Origin: Chloroflexota bacterium
GTDB taxonomy: Bacteria; Chloroflexota; Anaerolineae; Anaerolineales; Villigracilaceae
DNA: 64,000 bases
Direction of reading: 5' to 3'
Assembly: GCA_026390015.1 (NCBI GenBank)
Contig: JAPLGS010000141.1
Coordinates: 124,929 to 188,928, forward strand
The notes under the pieces are model-generated. The model was not told the origin of the DNA and made no database searches. It worked only from the letters and a program-made list of their open reading frames with translations. Both the position numbers and the translations under genes were made by a program. Below are positions 18,062-27,811 of this stretch, piece by piece (position 1 is the first letter of the stretch; each line of letters starts with the position of its first letter).

Positions 18062-21000
18062 TTACTTATTTGGTTGAGGTTTGCTTTTTTTTTGCGGAGT
18101 GATCTCAATTCGCGTGGCGCCCAGAACGCGTTGTAATTCAGCCATTGCAGTTTGCATCATTTCCTGTGGATCATTCGTGCTGCGGATCTTGTTGGTTATA
18201 TCAGAAACGATGCGTTCCCGTGTGGCGCGTGAGGTTGTTTCCTCGAACAGACGGGCATTTTCAGCGGATAACGCAACACGCTCGGCTACGGCTTTGATCA
18301 GATCCATCTGGTCTCTGCTTACCCGTTCAGCTTTTGGAACCTGCACAGATAATGTGCCGATCGTCTCACCGCGTAAGATGACCGGGACAGATATTTCCTG
18401 CCGCTGGTCATTATCAGGCACATTTTGATTTTTTTCAATTTCAATTTGATCCTTTGATTCAGTCTCATTTATTTGCTGACGAAATACTTCACTTTTATAC
18501 ATGTTCCTGTTTTGAAATTTGATCATGATTTCCGACCCAGGCATGGCTCTTTCTAATTCCTCCACCGCCGTCTGCAAAATATCTCTCATATGGATGGATG
18601 CGCCAATCTTCCCTGTAACTTCACTGATCGTCTGTTCTTTGATCGCCTGACGCTGAGATTCTTGGATCAGGCGGGCATTTTCAAGCGCAAGCGAGAGACG
18701 CTCTGAGATCGCTTCAACAAGATTGATCTCGTCACTCGTCCATTGGCGGTCAATGTTTGGAGCTTTAATATTCATAACGCCGATAACTTGTCCGCGTAAT
18801 TTTATTGGAACATTGATGGACGGTTCCTGCGTGCCCCGATTTGAATTGATGGCTAACATTGTCCCGTGATTCATTGCTTGCATGATCTCGTCCGTTTCCA
18901 CAGGTGTTGTCAAATTTCTGCCGCCGATCATGTTTTGATGATATCCGATCAGTTCCTCCTCGCGAGTGAATGTAAGCCAACCTTCGTGAACATTTTGTTG
19001 ATAAAGCGCCTGCGCTTCATTGAGTGCTTGCTGCGTTTGAGAGAACAAGCGCGCATTTTCGAGCGCAATGGAAATTTGGTCAGCCAAAATACTGAGCGTG
19101 TTCGCATCGTTTTGAGTAAAGGCGCCGGGCTGATCACTTTGAACATCGAGCACGCCCACGATCTGTTCGCGTAATTTGAGGGGCAATGCCATTTCAGAGC
19201 GGGTGGTTGGCAGATCGGGATTATTGAAATAAGCAGGATCCAATCCAACATCAAGGGCGATGCGCGGGATGCCATATTTTGCGACAAAGCCCACAATTCC
19301 GCTTGTACCGACTTCAAGCCTGTGTCTGCGTGCCAGCATTATTTTTCCGCCTTTGCTGTTTGCGGCTTGTAGCACCGCAAATTGTTTTGTTTCGTTGATC
19401 AGGAAAATTCCGGAGTGATAATAGCCGAAACGTTCGCTCACGAGACGGGTGATCAATGGAAAAAGGATTTCAAGCCTTTGTTCACTGGCTATGATTCTTG
19501 ATATCTCTCCGATCGCTTGGAGTTTATTGGCTCGAATTTCGCTTTGCTCACGCGAAAGCTCAAGGTCAGTTGTGCGTTCTAAAACGCGTGATTCCAGGCT
19601 ATTTACGGTTTGATTTAACTCTTCCGCCATGCGATTAAAGGAATCTGAAAGAGCGCCGATCTCATCTTCTGTTATTGCTGTTGCACGGGCGGTGAGCTCT
19701 CCCGCTGTTATTTTTTCGGCAACTTTGGCAAGCGAAATAAGAGGTGATGTCAGAAATTGTGATGCTAAAAAGCCGGTCCCAATACTAAAAATTATCAATC
19801 CCATAGAGATCAAAATATTCGTTCTATTTTGCTCTGATATCGGTTCTAAATACACACTCGTAGATTGGCGGATTATTGCGACCCAGGGTTGTGTCTTCAG
19901 CAACGCTCCGGTGTTGATGGTGTTAGTTGCAAGAGTATCTGAATAAGCTTCAAAAAAAGATTGCTGTTGTAAATTGTTGATGCCTGCAACAAGCTCATCA
20001 TTTATTCCTTTCAGTGCATCTTCTCTCGCGCCAGAAAGCAGACTGCCTTCCAATTGCAAATTATTTAATTCCAAATTATTGAAATTATTGAATGATTTTA
20101 ATAATTCATCCCGGCTGCCGGTATCGCCGACCCGCAAAAAGGTTCTTGAGTCTGCCAGTAAAATAACGACATCCGAGTTTCCGGTATCAATGGATCGAAT
20201 TATGGATTGTAAAACGATCGCGTAATATTCCACTCGCAAGACCCCAAGGGTAGTGCCGCTTTCTCCTTTAATTGGCGAACTGAAGTATATAAACGCCTCG
20301 TGGTCATGAAAAACTACATTCGAGGCGAAAGGTAACCCTGTCTCAAGTACCTGTTTAAAATAAGTTTGTTCCCTTTCGTTTTGACCATTGTGATCCTCGA
20401 AAGTGTCGAGGATGTTTACTCCGTTTTCATTTAACACCGCAATGGAATGAATGAATATTGGGTCTTTGCGTAGCAGGGAGAGCAGCACAAGGCGGGCATT
20501 TTTTTCTTCGATACTATTGGCACGTAATTGTGTTGACAGGCCTAAAAAGGAAACCAAAGGAAGCTGTTTTGAATCTGCGCGGATGGCATCCAGATGCGTG
20601 GTCATAAAACCGTCAATATTACCAGCGACGATTTTTGCGATCGTGAGTAATTGGGCTTTGTTTTGGATCTGAAGGCTTTGGGACGAGGATCTGGAATTGA
20701 ACAATCCAAGCGCAGCCACAGGGATAATGGTGACAAAGAAAAATGCAATGATGATCTTTGTTCTAAGTATATATGAGTTGAAGCGTCGTAAAATGAAGGC
20801 GGTATAGATGACCGATATAACAAGAACGATCAAATTTGTTGCAGTGGGATTGGTAGGCAAGCCAGTATCTGGCAGGAACATATCTGTGAGCGTAATAAGA
20901 ATGGCAATGATAAAAATACCGATTATTACGCGTGTGTTCCGCGCGGGCGGAAGCGTTGCAGATGAGATCCCGCCCACAACGATGGCGATCACGATCCCGA

Positions 21001-21310
21001 GAGCAAGGCTTTGTCCATGGACTATAAATGGAATCGTAAGCGCTATCACAAATATCGTTCCAATTAAGATTGAGATTCCCAACGTTGAGCGGGCACGACT
21101 GCTCAGGTAGACGCTTATAAATGCCATAATCGCAATTGTGCCCGTGATGCCTAACCCAATTAAACCTCTTATGCCATTATCGGTATACCCGATATAGCCG
21201 GTGATCACAGCCAATGCTGCGAATAAGAATCCTGTGATCATACTGATCGTCAGTATATTTTTACGACGGAATTCTTCCTGTTTTATGGCTTGATCGGACA
21301 GGTTAATCAT
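18062..21310 (-). CDS. Multi-TM / Cache / HAMP / GAF sensor without output domain (sensor 9)
   Basis: 1082 residues. About seven hydrophobic segments fill residues 20-215. A periplasmic Cache-like region (about 220-480), a further TM (about 490-512), HAMP (about 515-565) and a coiled coil (LESRVLERT) follow. Then come a full GAF (about 595-760; YFNNPDLPTTRSEMALPL), a shortened GAF-like module (about 770-865, conserved Trp, LRGQVIGV, RQWTSDE), another shortened GAF (about 880-1025, LRGETIGT) and the terminal helix-strand stub (RERIVSDITNKI to RIEI). It has no kinase, cyclase or methyl-accepting domain. It has more output modules than most of its neighbours. Confidence 0.85.
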   Translation of the reverse strand: MINLSDQAIKQEEFRRKNILTISMITGFLFAALAVITGYIGYTDNGIRGLIGLGITGTIAIMAFISVYLSSRARSTLGISILIGTIFVIALTIPFIVHGQSLALGIVIAIVVGGISSATLPPARNTRVIIGIFIIAILITLTDMFLPDTGLPTNPTATNLIVLVISVIYTAFILRRFNSYILRTKIIIAFFFVTIIPVAALGLFNSRSSSQSLQIQNKAQLLTIAKIVAGNIDGFMTTHLDAIRADSKQLPLVSFLGLSTQLRANSIEEKNARLVLLSLLRKDPIFIHSIAVLNENGVNILDTFEDHNGQNEREQTYFKQVLETGLPFASNVVFHDHEAFIYFSSPIKGESGTTLGVLRVEYYAIVLQSIIRSIDTGNSDVVILLADSRTFLRVGDTGSRDELLKSFNNFNNLELNNLQLEGSLLSGAREDALKGINDELVAGINNLQQQSFFEAYSDTLATNTINTGALLKTQPWVAIIRQSTSVYLEPISEQNRTNILISMGLIIFSIGTGFLASQFLTSPLISLAKVAEKITAGELTARATAITEDEIGALSDSFNRMAEELNQTVNSLESRVLERTTDLELSREQSEIRANKLQAIGEISRIIASEQRLEILFPLITRLVSERFGYYHSGIFLINETKQFAVLQAANSKGGKIMLARRHRLEVGTSGIVGFVAKYGIPRIALDVGLDPAYFNNPDLPTTRSEMALPLKLREQIVGVLDVQSDQPGAFTQNDANTLSILADQISIALENARLFSQTQQALNEAQALYQQNVHEGWLTFTREEELIGYHQNMIGGRNLTTPVETDEIMQAMNHGTMLAINSNRGTQEPSINVPIKLRGQVIGVMNIKAPNIDRQWTSDEINLVEAISERLSLALENARLIQESQRQAIKEQTISEVTGKIGASIHMRDILQTAVEELERAMPGSEIMIKFQNRNMYKSEVFRQQINETESKDQIEIEKNQNVPDNDQRQEISVPVILRGETIGTLSVQVPKAERVSRDQMDLIKAVAERVALSAENARLFEETTSRATRERIVSDITNKIRSTNDPQEMMQTAMAELQRVLGATRIEITPQKKSKPQPNK

Positions 21311-21339
21311 AATAATTCTCTTATCATTTATTGAGGTAT

Positions 21340-22311
21340 CTAAGGTAGATAGGATGGATCAAGCAGGGTTTGCGTATCTATTTGCTGCGCTAAAGCTCCA
21401 ATAGAAATCAAGTAATCTGTTGTAATATTTGTTATAGTGTATATGGAAATTGCTTCCTGTAAATTGAATAACTTCTTATTATCGTTGAGGTTAAGAATTT
21501 TTAAATTATTATCCGGTTGCACCTCTTCGATGTTTAAGTGCAGATATTTGGCGGCAATTGCGCGCGTTTCTTCCTGGTTTTTCAGACGGTAATCGACTGC
21601 CTCAAACCACGCATTTAGGAATGCCCGAACATCTTCAGGCCTTTTTTTCACAACCAGGGCATCGAAAACAATCAGGTCTGGAAACAGATAAAGTTGTTCT
21701 TGTGGGTAAATAATCTTGTAGCCACTCGAAAGCGCTTCAGACGAGTAGGGCTCCCAGGTAGAGGCCGCTTGAACCTGGCCACTTTCAAGCGCTGCCAACG
21801 CATCTTCAGGGTTTATAGCGACAATAGTAACATCCTCAATGCCCATGTTCACACTCTGTAACATTTTGACAACAGTCAGCTCATATTGCGAGCCGATCTG
21901 CAGACCGATTGTTTTTCCTTTTAGATCTTGAATGGAATTAATATCAGAACCAACAAGAACAGCGTCGTTGCCTCCATTGTCGTAGACCGCTACTACTTTC
22001 ATTGGGGCGGTACGGTTAATGTTAATAGTGTCTCCAACTGCGATCAATGCGCCGTCAATTTGCCCTGCTGCCAGGTCCGGATATGTTTTAGAAAAAATGT
22101 CGTAATAAACTGGTTCCACTTCCACTCCGTATTTTTCAAACAGCCCTTTCTCTTTTGCAACAAGCAGCGTATAGTCGCCCCACCATTGTGCGTATTCAAT
22201 GCGCAATGGTGCTTTTGTGGGCTTGTCTGTTTGCAATGCCGTACAGCCAGCGAGGGAAATGAGGATGGCGATCAGAAGCACTACTTTCAATAGGCTGTTT
22301 TTATACATCAT
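21340..22311 (-). CDS. NMT1/SsuA-like ABC solute-binding lipoprotein, orphan
   Basis: 323 residues with a lipoprotein signal peptide (basic start, hydrophobic stretch, lipobox LAGC with Cys23). The mature part is a periplasmic-binding-protein fold of the NMT1/THI5/SsuA type (YAQWWGDYTLLVAKEKGLFEKYG, then DLKGKTIGLQIGSQ, here quoted in pieces). Such proteins bind nitrate, sulfonates, taurine or thiamine precursors. No ABC permease or ATPase is nearby; it sits 11 to 29 bases from sensor genes on both sides. A role in presenting a ligand to a membrane sensor is therefore likelier than transport, but the ligand is unknown. Confidence 0.86.
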   Translation of the reverse strand: MMYKNSLLKVVLLIAILISLAGCTALQTDKPTKAPLRIEYAQWWGDYTLLVAKEKGLFEKYGVEVEPVYYDIFSKTYPDLAAGQIDGALIAVGDTININRTAPMKVVAVYDNGGNDAVLVGSDINSIQDLKGKTIGLQIGSQYELTVVKMLQSVNMGIEDVTIVAINPEDALAALESGQVQAASTWEPYSSEALSSGYKIIYPQEQLYLFPDLIVFDALVVKKRPEDVRAFLNAWFEAVDYRLKNQEETRAIAAKYLHLNIEEVQPDNNLKILNLNDNKKLFNLQEAISIYTITNITTDYLISIGALAQQIDTQTLLDPSYLP

Positions 22312-22322
22312 GGATTCCTGAA

Positions 22323-24041
22323 TTATTCCGCCATGTCCAGTTCGATCGATACTGGCTTGATCTGTACAATCACTTCGGAACCGCCAAGCGCACGGCTGAG
22401 TTCCTGCGCGGCTGTTTGTAAAATAGTCTCAAAGCGCGTGGATGCGGTGATCTTCGATGAGATATCAGTTGTGACACGCTCAATATCCGCACGATGTTGT
22501 GTGGATTGGAGGAGCACGGCAGTTTCAATGGCGAGTGAAAGTCGTTCAGCAACGGCTTCAGCGATATCTGATTCGTCGCTCGAAAATTTCCTGTTTTTGC
22601 GCGTACGAAGGTTCATCACGCCAATGACCTGTCCGCGCAAACGAATGGGAATTCTGAATTTTGATGAAGTATCTTTCTCGTTTGACATAATCGAGCTGTT
22701 TTTTATGACAACTTCTTGAATATCTTTATCCTCTAAAAGCACAACCGTTGAACCTGATGATTGAAAACCCTGCCCGAGTGATTTTGGGCGCATGACCTTC
22801 CATGATTCGCGAGTTAATTTGTTAAATGTATTTTGCGATTCAGCCAGTGATTTTCGTGCTTCTTCAAACAAGCGTGTATTGTTGATGGTAATGGCCACCT
22901 GGTCAGCCAGAGTACTCAACACTTCGACATCATCCAGGTCAAATGCATTCGCTTCTGCGCTCTGTACGTCAAGCGCACCAATGACCTGCCCGGAATATTG
23001 TAGTGGCAGCGCGATTTCGGAGCGAGTATTCGGAAGGTCGGGGTTGTCAAAGTAAGCAGCATCAGATCCAACATCGAGTGCGACCCGTGCGCGTCCTGTA
23101 GCAGTAACGAAACCGACAATTCCGGTCTGTCCAATCTGTAGTTTGTGTCCGCGTTCCAACATTTTCCTTCCGCCTTCACTGTTGGAAGCGCGGAAAACCG
23201 CGAATTCGTGAGCCTCATCCAACAGGAAAATTCCCGCATGGTAGGTATTAAATTTTTCGCTGATCACGTGTGTGATACGCGGTAGAAGGATATCCAGTTC
23301 CTGAATGGATGAGATCGCTTTTACCACCTGCGAGACAGCTTCGAATTGCCGCGCACGTTTTAAATTGAAGCGATTGGCGGTGTCCAATTCGGCGGTGCGC
23401 AGGTTTACTCGTTCTTCAAGAGATTGCCGTAATTGATTTAATTCACGATTTTCCTCTGTCTGTAATTTTTCATGCTGCTGCAATTTATTGATGGTTTCTC
23501 TCAGGCGGTTGATCAATGCCTGAATGATCGCTGAACATCCAATCAGGAGGACGACGATGATGATCGCATCGTCAACCCCGACCTGGGTAATGGCTCTGCC
23601 TGTCATTAGATCCATCAACGCTATCAAAAAAGCGGTCAAGACGGTAACTGGTGCTATCGTCCAAATTGAACGTTTGCCGAGTAATAATGCCGCTAGAACG
23701 AGTACGAGCGGAAGGCCGACAATCGAGATATCACGGAGGCCATTTGTACTGATGGCGATGATCGCAATTGCCGCAAGAAGTGCCAGCGGTACGATCAATT
23801 TTGCCATGCCGACTCTGCCGCGATTGGCAAGATACAAGGAAATGATTTCCAAAATCAGGGTAACGCTTAATGCGATCAAAGCTGGTATGTTGCGTGATTC
23901 CTCACCAAAGAGGCCGATCACCAATGGCAGCAGGGAAGTGTTGATGACCACAACAAAAACAAGAATATTCCTCGTCATTTTAATAAATGACGGATTGTTG
24001 TCTTCTTCATCTCTAAAATAATTCATGAACTTGGAAAACAT
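22323..24041 (-). CDS. Multi-TM GAF sensor without output domain (sensor 8)
   Basis: 572 residues. About six TM segments (residues 25-185) are followed by a coiled coil (LEERVNLRTAEL). A full GAF follows (about 230-395), with FNTYHAGIFLLDEAHE and the NPDLPNTRSEIALPL core. A shortened GAF-like module (about 400-510) has a conserved Trp in ESWKV, LRGQVIGVMNL and the FSSDE edge. The C-terminal stub follows (ADIERVTTDISSKI to SEVIVQI) and the protein ends at once. Its TM part is unlike the 2-TM and Cache inputs of its neighbours, and no ligand can be assigned. Confidence 0.85.
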   Translation of the reverse strand: MFSKFMNYFRDEEDNNPSFIKMTRNILVFVVVINTSLLPLVIGLFGEESRNIPALIALSVTLILEIISLYLANRGRVGMAKLIVPLALLAAIAIIAISTNGLRDISIVGLPLVLVLAALLLGKRSIWTIAPVTVLTAFLIALMDLMTGRAITQVGVDDAIIIVVLLIGCSAIIQALINRLRETINKLQQHEKLQTEENRELNQLRQSLEERVNLRTAELDTANRFNLKRARQFEAVSQVVKAISSIQELDILLPRITHVISEKFNTYHAGIFLLDEAHEFAVFRASNSEGGRKMLERGHKLQIGQTGIVGFVTATGRARVALDVGSDAAYFDNPDLPNTRSEIALPLQYSGQVIGALDVQSAEANAFDLDDVEVLSTLADQVAITINNTRLFEEARKSLAESQNTFNKLTRESWKVMRPKSLGQGFQSSGSTVVLLEDKDIQEVVIKNSSIMSNEKDTSSKFRIPIRLRGQVIGVMNLRTRKNRKFSSDESDIAEAVAERLSLAIETAVLLQSTQHRADIERVTTDISSKITASTRFETILQTAAQELSRALGGSEVIVQIKPVSIELDMAE

Positions 24042-24058
24042 TGCGTATCTCCGGGTGT

Positions 24059-25414
24059 TTATTTCACTGCTAAATTATCGGATGTGAATTGGATGGCAAT
24101 ATCGGTGTCTGGCAGTTTATTACCTAACTCTAGAATAGTGGTTTGAAGCAGGTTCTCAAGATTAACCAAATTGCCGATCTTAGCGGAGATCTCTCCAACC
24201 GCGCGTTCTTTTGCCGCGCGTTTTTGTGCTTCTTGAAGCAGGCGCGCGTTTTCAAGGGCAAGAACTGTGCGCTCAGCTGTTGCATGTGCTATGGCAATTT
24301 CATCATTCGTCCAAACTCGGTTTATATCTGTTACCGCGCTTAGCTTTATTGTGCCGATGCGGATGCCGCGCAAGGTGAGGGGAATGGCGAGACTGACCGG
24401 AGGAGGCTCGTCATTTGGATTTAATTTTTTTGTATCAATACCATCGAAGACATAACTTCCCACAGATTGTTGCTCAAAGAAATCATGCCACTGTAATTTA
24501 CTCATTTGCGCTGATGAAGCTTCAACTTGTGCAAGTGCTTCAAGAGATTGCTCTAAGGATCTTGCGTTTTGGATGGCAACACTGACTTGATCGGCTAGAA
24601 CAGAAAGGATGCTTACATCTTCCTGGGAAAAGGCATTAGGTTCCACGCTTTGAACGTCCAAAGCTCCAAAAATATCAGCGCTCACGCGGAGTGGCAGGGC
24701 GATTGCGGAGCGTGTTTCTGGAAGTTCGAGATTGTTGAAGTAAGCAGAATCCAGCCCCAGGTTCAGAGCGACGCGGGGCTGTCCGCTAGTGGTCACGTTT
24801 CCAATTAGCTCTGGTCCTCCGACGAGCAGGCGGTGATTTTGTGTCAGTAACTTTTTTCCGCCTTCGCTGTTCGCAGCTACAAGGATGGCGTATTCTTTGC
24901 TATTATCCAAAAGGAAAATACCAACGTGATAAAAGCCAAATTGTTCTGAAATGGATTCTGCGATTCTGGGAAGCAGGGCGTTGAGTGTCTGTGAGGAACG
25001 AATTGTGCGTGCGATGCGGGCGATGGCTTCAAACTGCGCAGAGCGATGTATGTTGCGTTGGTTGGCGATGGTCAACTCGGCGGTGCGCTCGTTCACGCGC
25101 TGCTCGAGGTTTAATTGAATTAATTTTAATTCGTGTTCACGACTGCTCAATTCCTCGTTGCTTTTTGAAAGCATATCTTGTTTTCTGCCGGCATATCCTG
25201 CAAATAGACCGAGCACGAATGGCGCAGTATCCACCAACCATAAAACAGGATCGGTGAGATGTGTATTGATCATGGCGGATATATTGAGCGGTAGTTGAAA
25301 AAATATGATTTTCAAAATAGTCCCAGCCAATGGAAATAAGAATCCAAAGAACACACCTATCAAAGTGTAGCGTTGTGTTTCACTGATTCTTGCGCGAGTT
25401 GGTTTCTTGTTCAA
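24059..25414 (-). CDS. Two-TM GAF sensor without output domain (sensor 7)
   Basis: 451 residues from the TTG at 25414, which has GAGG eight bases upstream; a longer ATG start at 25516 would overlap the preceding gene. The start then matches the paralogue at 29539-31014 (SETQRYTLIGVFFGFLFP against GETQRYALVGVLFGFLFP). Two TM segments with a short periplasmic loop are followed by a coiled coil (LEQRVNERTAEL), a GAF (FGFYHVGIFLLDN; NLELPETRSAIALPL), a shortened GAF-like module (LQWHDFF; LRGIRIGT; RVWTNDE) and the stub ending DIAIQF. It has no catalytic domain. Confidence 0.83.
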   Translation of the reverse strand: MNKKPTRARISETQRYTLIGVFFGFLFPLAGTILKIIFFQLPLNISAMINTHLTDPVLWLVDTAPFVLGLFAGYAGRKQDMLSKSNEELSSREHELKLIQLNLEQRVNERTAELTIANQRNIHRSAQFEAIARIARTIRSSQTLNALLPRIAESISEQFGFYHVGIFLLDNSKEYAILVAANSEGGKKLLTQNHRLLVGGPELIGNVTTSGQPRVALNLGLDSAYFNNLELPETRSAIALPLRVSADIFGALDVQSVEPNAFSQEDVSILSVLADQVSVAIQNARSLEQSLEALAQVEASSAQMSKLQWHDFFEQQSVGSYVFDGIDTKKLNPNDEPPPVSLAIPLTLRGIRIGTIKLSAVTDINRVWTNDEIAIAHATAERTVLALENARLLQEAQKRAAKERAVGEISAKIGNLVNLENLLQTTILELGNKLPDTDIAIQFTSDNLAVK

Positions 25415-25451
25415 TGCGTATACCTCGGAATTTTTCTTTTCCTTTGAGTGA

Positions 25452-27773
25452 TTATTCGTCGGCGCTGCCCAATTCAACTGTGACCTGGGCGCCGCTAATC
25501 TGATTGCCCAATTCACTTATGGCGGTTTTTATGATTGACTCAATTTCAACCCCTGCGCCGATCTTCGCCGAGATGTTGCTGATGGCATGTTCGCGTGCGG
25601 CGCGTTTTTGCGAATCTTCAAGCAGGCGCGAATTTTCCAGAGATAAAGCCGCGCGATTTGCGGCAGCTAAGGCAATTGCGATTTCTTCGTCTGTCCAAAT
25701 ATGAGCTGGGTTTTCCTGTTCCAATCCGATCACTCCGATGACCTGGTTGAGAAGCATCAACGGAATCAGGAGAGTATTTTGCTTGACATTGGTTTGATGG
25801 TCGGTTGATTGTTTCACAATGATCGGCTTTCCATTTTCCAGTTTTTTTAATAATTCCAATGGAAGGTTATGCTGAACGGCGGTCACCTGCAATCCATCAT
25901 ATTCATAAGCGGGAAACTCCCTTTTGCTGATGGGGGATTTCCATGCCCGTTGTGTTTGCTGGCGATTTACTTTCGTGAGCTCTAACATTGTTGCTTCCAC
26001 CTGCTGTGCAAGTTGGGTTTTCTCAATTGCGGCGGATAGCTGGTCTGCCAGCAGTTGAAGAGTTTGAATATCCCGTTCGCTAAAGGCGTTGAATGCTTTT
26101 GTCTGAATATCCAAGGCGCCGATCGTAAGGTTGCGGTTGCGCAAAGGTAAAGCGATCTCTGAATGCGTTTCAGGCAGGAGCGGGTTTTCAAAATGGATAG
26201 CGTCTAGGCCGACATCCAAGGCAATGTAAGCCTGTCCATTTTTAGTGGACTTGCCTATCAGATCTTTTTGACTTACTTTTAATTTGTAATTGTTCATCAA
26301 CATTTCTTCTGCGGCGATACTGCTGGCGGCGCGCAAGATGGCATACTCTCCGAGTTCGTCCACAAGAAAAATACCGACGTGATAATAATCCAGGCGCTCC
26401 TTGATCAGATTCACTGAAACCTTAAGAAGAGTGTTTAGATCACGGATGATGATGATCTCCCGCATGACGTTTGTGATGGCTTTCAGTTGCACGTTATCTT
26501 TTTGCAAATCAGCAGTTTGCTTGGAAACATGTTCTTCAAGACTTCCCAATTTCGATTGGAGTTGATTTGTTATTGAATTAAATACCGATGCTATTGTCCC
26601 TAATTCATCTGATGAGTTCTCTTCGGCGCGAATATTTAAATTACCCAATGATACTGAGTTTGCAATATCGGCGAGATCGAGAATGGGTCTGGTAAATATT
26701 CTGGCAACCAAAGTTGCCAAGATCGCAACCGCAAATGTGGTGAGAATCAAAAGCAGGATATTTGTGTTGGTCTGTTTCTGAATATCCGTAAGAAAAACTG
26801 AGGTTGGGCGGCTGTAAATCACAACCCATGGCTGGGTCTGCATGTGGGCTACTGCGATGCTCTCATCCCCTGATTTATTTGGGGATATATCTGCCCGAAA
26901 GAAGGGTTGTGTATTTGCATTCTTAAGAGCGAGATCTAAATCGGTGAGATGAGTGGCCTGTTCTTCACTAGGAAGATTTAAAAATCGTTTCGACTCCATC
27001 GCCAGCAAATAGTCGGAAAGTTCAAGGGGAACGATGGATTTTAGAATGAGCTCCGGGTTTTGTGAATCCGCCATACGGATATTTAGTTCATCCAAGACAA
27101 GGATTGCTGCGTCGGTCGAAATTCCGATGCCTTCGGTAATCACAGATTGTAAAATAGCCGAGTTGTATATTATTCGCAGCACGCCAACATAATCACCGCG
27201 CTGACTGAATATCTTACTTGCAAAGTGGATAACAGTTGTTGCGCCGTTCGAATAGGTGACTGTTGTAGCGAGTGGCTGGTCTTGCATCTGTACCTTGCGG
27301 AAATACAAATCATTAGATTCATTTGTTCTGCTGTCGTCTTTTGCAGTATCCATTAGGACAACGCCGTTTACATCTAAAAGAGCGTAGGAAATTATATTAA
27401 TCGGATCTTTCCTGCCAAGTTTCTCGAGAAGATCCCTGGCGTGTTCCCCTTCCAGACTCCCGCTGCGTAGGGATGGCGCCATTTCCAGATAAGAGGAAAA
27501 GTCTGTAAATTGGGATTCGATTTTGGATGAATTCAGAACATTATTAATAAACGAGTCAAGGTTGCTTGCTATTCGCTCTGCGTCAGACAACAAGGAAGTT
27601 TCAGCACTCTTAATATACGCCTGTCGGGCTAGAATAATATCCCGCATTGATATAAAGATAAGCGGAACCAAAGCGGTGAACAGCATGAATAGTACAAGAC
27701 GTGTTTGTAGGGAGATCCGTCCAATCCTCAAGCCTAAACTGAGAGGGGAGTGTTCTGAACTACTCTGTGTCAT
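25452..27773 (-). CDS. Cache-HAMP-GAF sensor without output domain (sensor 6)
   Basis: 773 residues. TM1 (about 25-45), a periplasmic double-Cache-like region (about 50-330, with LDVNGVVLMDTAKDD and GDYVGVLRIIYNS), TM2 (about 335-360), HAMP (about 362-415; SSDELGTIASVFNSI) and a coiled coil come first. A GAF follows (about 430-585; LDYYHVGIFLVDE; NPLLPETHSEIALPL), then a shortened GAF-like module (RAWKSP; YEYDG; LNQVIGVIGL; HIWTDEE) and the stub (AAREHAISNISAKI to QVTVEL). The extracellular Cache suggests a small-molecule ligand outside the cell. It has the layout of a chemoreceptor or kinase but no signalling or catalytic end. Confidence 0.86.
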   Translation of the reverse strand: MTQSSSEHSPLSLGLRIGRISLQTRLVLFMLFTALVPLIFISMRDIILARQAYIKSAETSLLSDAERIASNLDSFINNVLNSSKIESQFTDFSSYLEMAPSLRSGSLEGEHARDLLEKLGRKDPINIISYALLDVNGVVLMDTAKDDSRTNESNDLYFRKVQMQDQPLATTVTYSNGATTVIHFASKIFSQRGDYVGVLRIIYNSAILQSVITEGIGISTDAAILVLDELNIRMADSQNPELILKSIVPLELSDYLLAMESKRFLNLPSEEQATHLTDLDLALKNANTQPFFRADISPNKSGDESIAVAHMQTQPWVVIYSRPTSVFLTDIQKQTNTNILLLILTTFAVAILATLVARIFTRPILDLADIANSVSLGNLNIRAEENSSDELGTIASVFNSITNQLQSKLGSLEEHVSKQTADLQKDNVQLKAITNVMREIIIIRDLNTLLKVSVNLIKERLDYYHVGIFLVDELGEYAILRAASSIAAEEMLMNNYKLKVSQKDLIGKSTKNGQAYIALDVGLDAIHFENPLLPETHSEIALPLRNRNLTIGALDIQTKAFNAFSERDIQTLQLLADQLSAAIEKTQLAQQVEATMLELTKVNRQQTQRAWKSPISKREFPAYEYDGLQVTAVQHNLPLELLKKLENGKPIIVKQSTDHQTNVKQNTLLIPLMLLNQVIGVIGLEQENPAHIWTDEEIAIALAAANRAALSLENSRLLEDSQKRAAREHAISNISAKIGAGVEIESIIKTAISELGNQISGAQVTVELGSADE

Positions 27774-27811
27774 GACATCCTTTAATAATTTTACTTTTTT
27801 TCAGTGTGATT

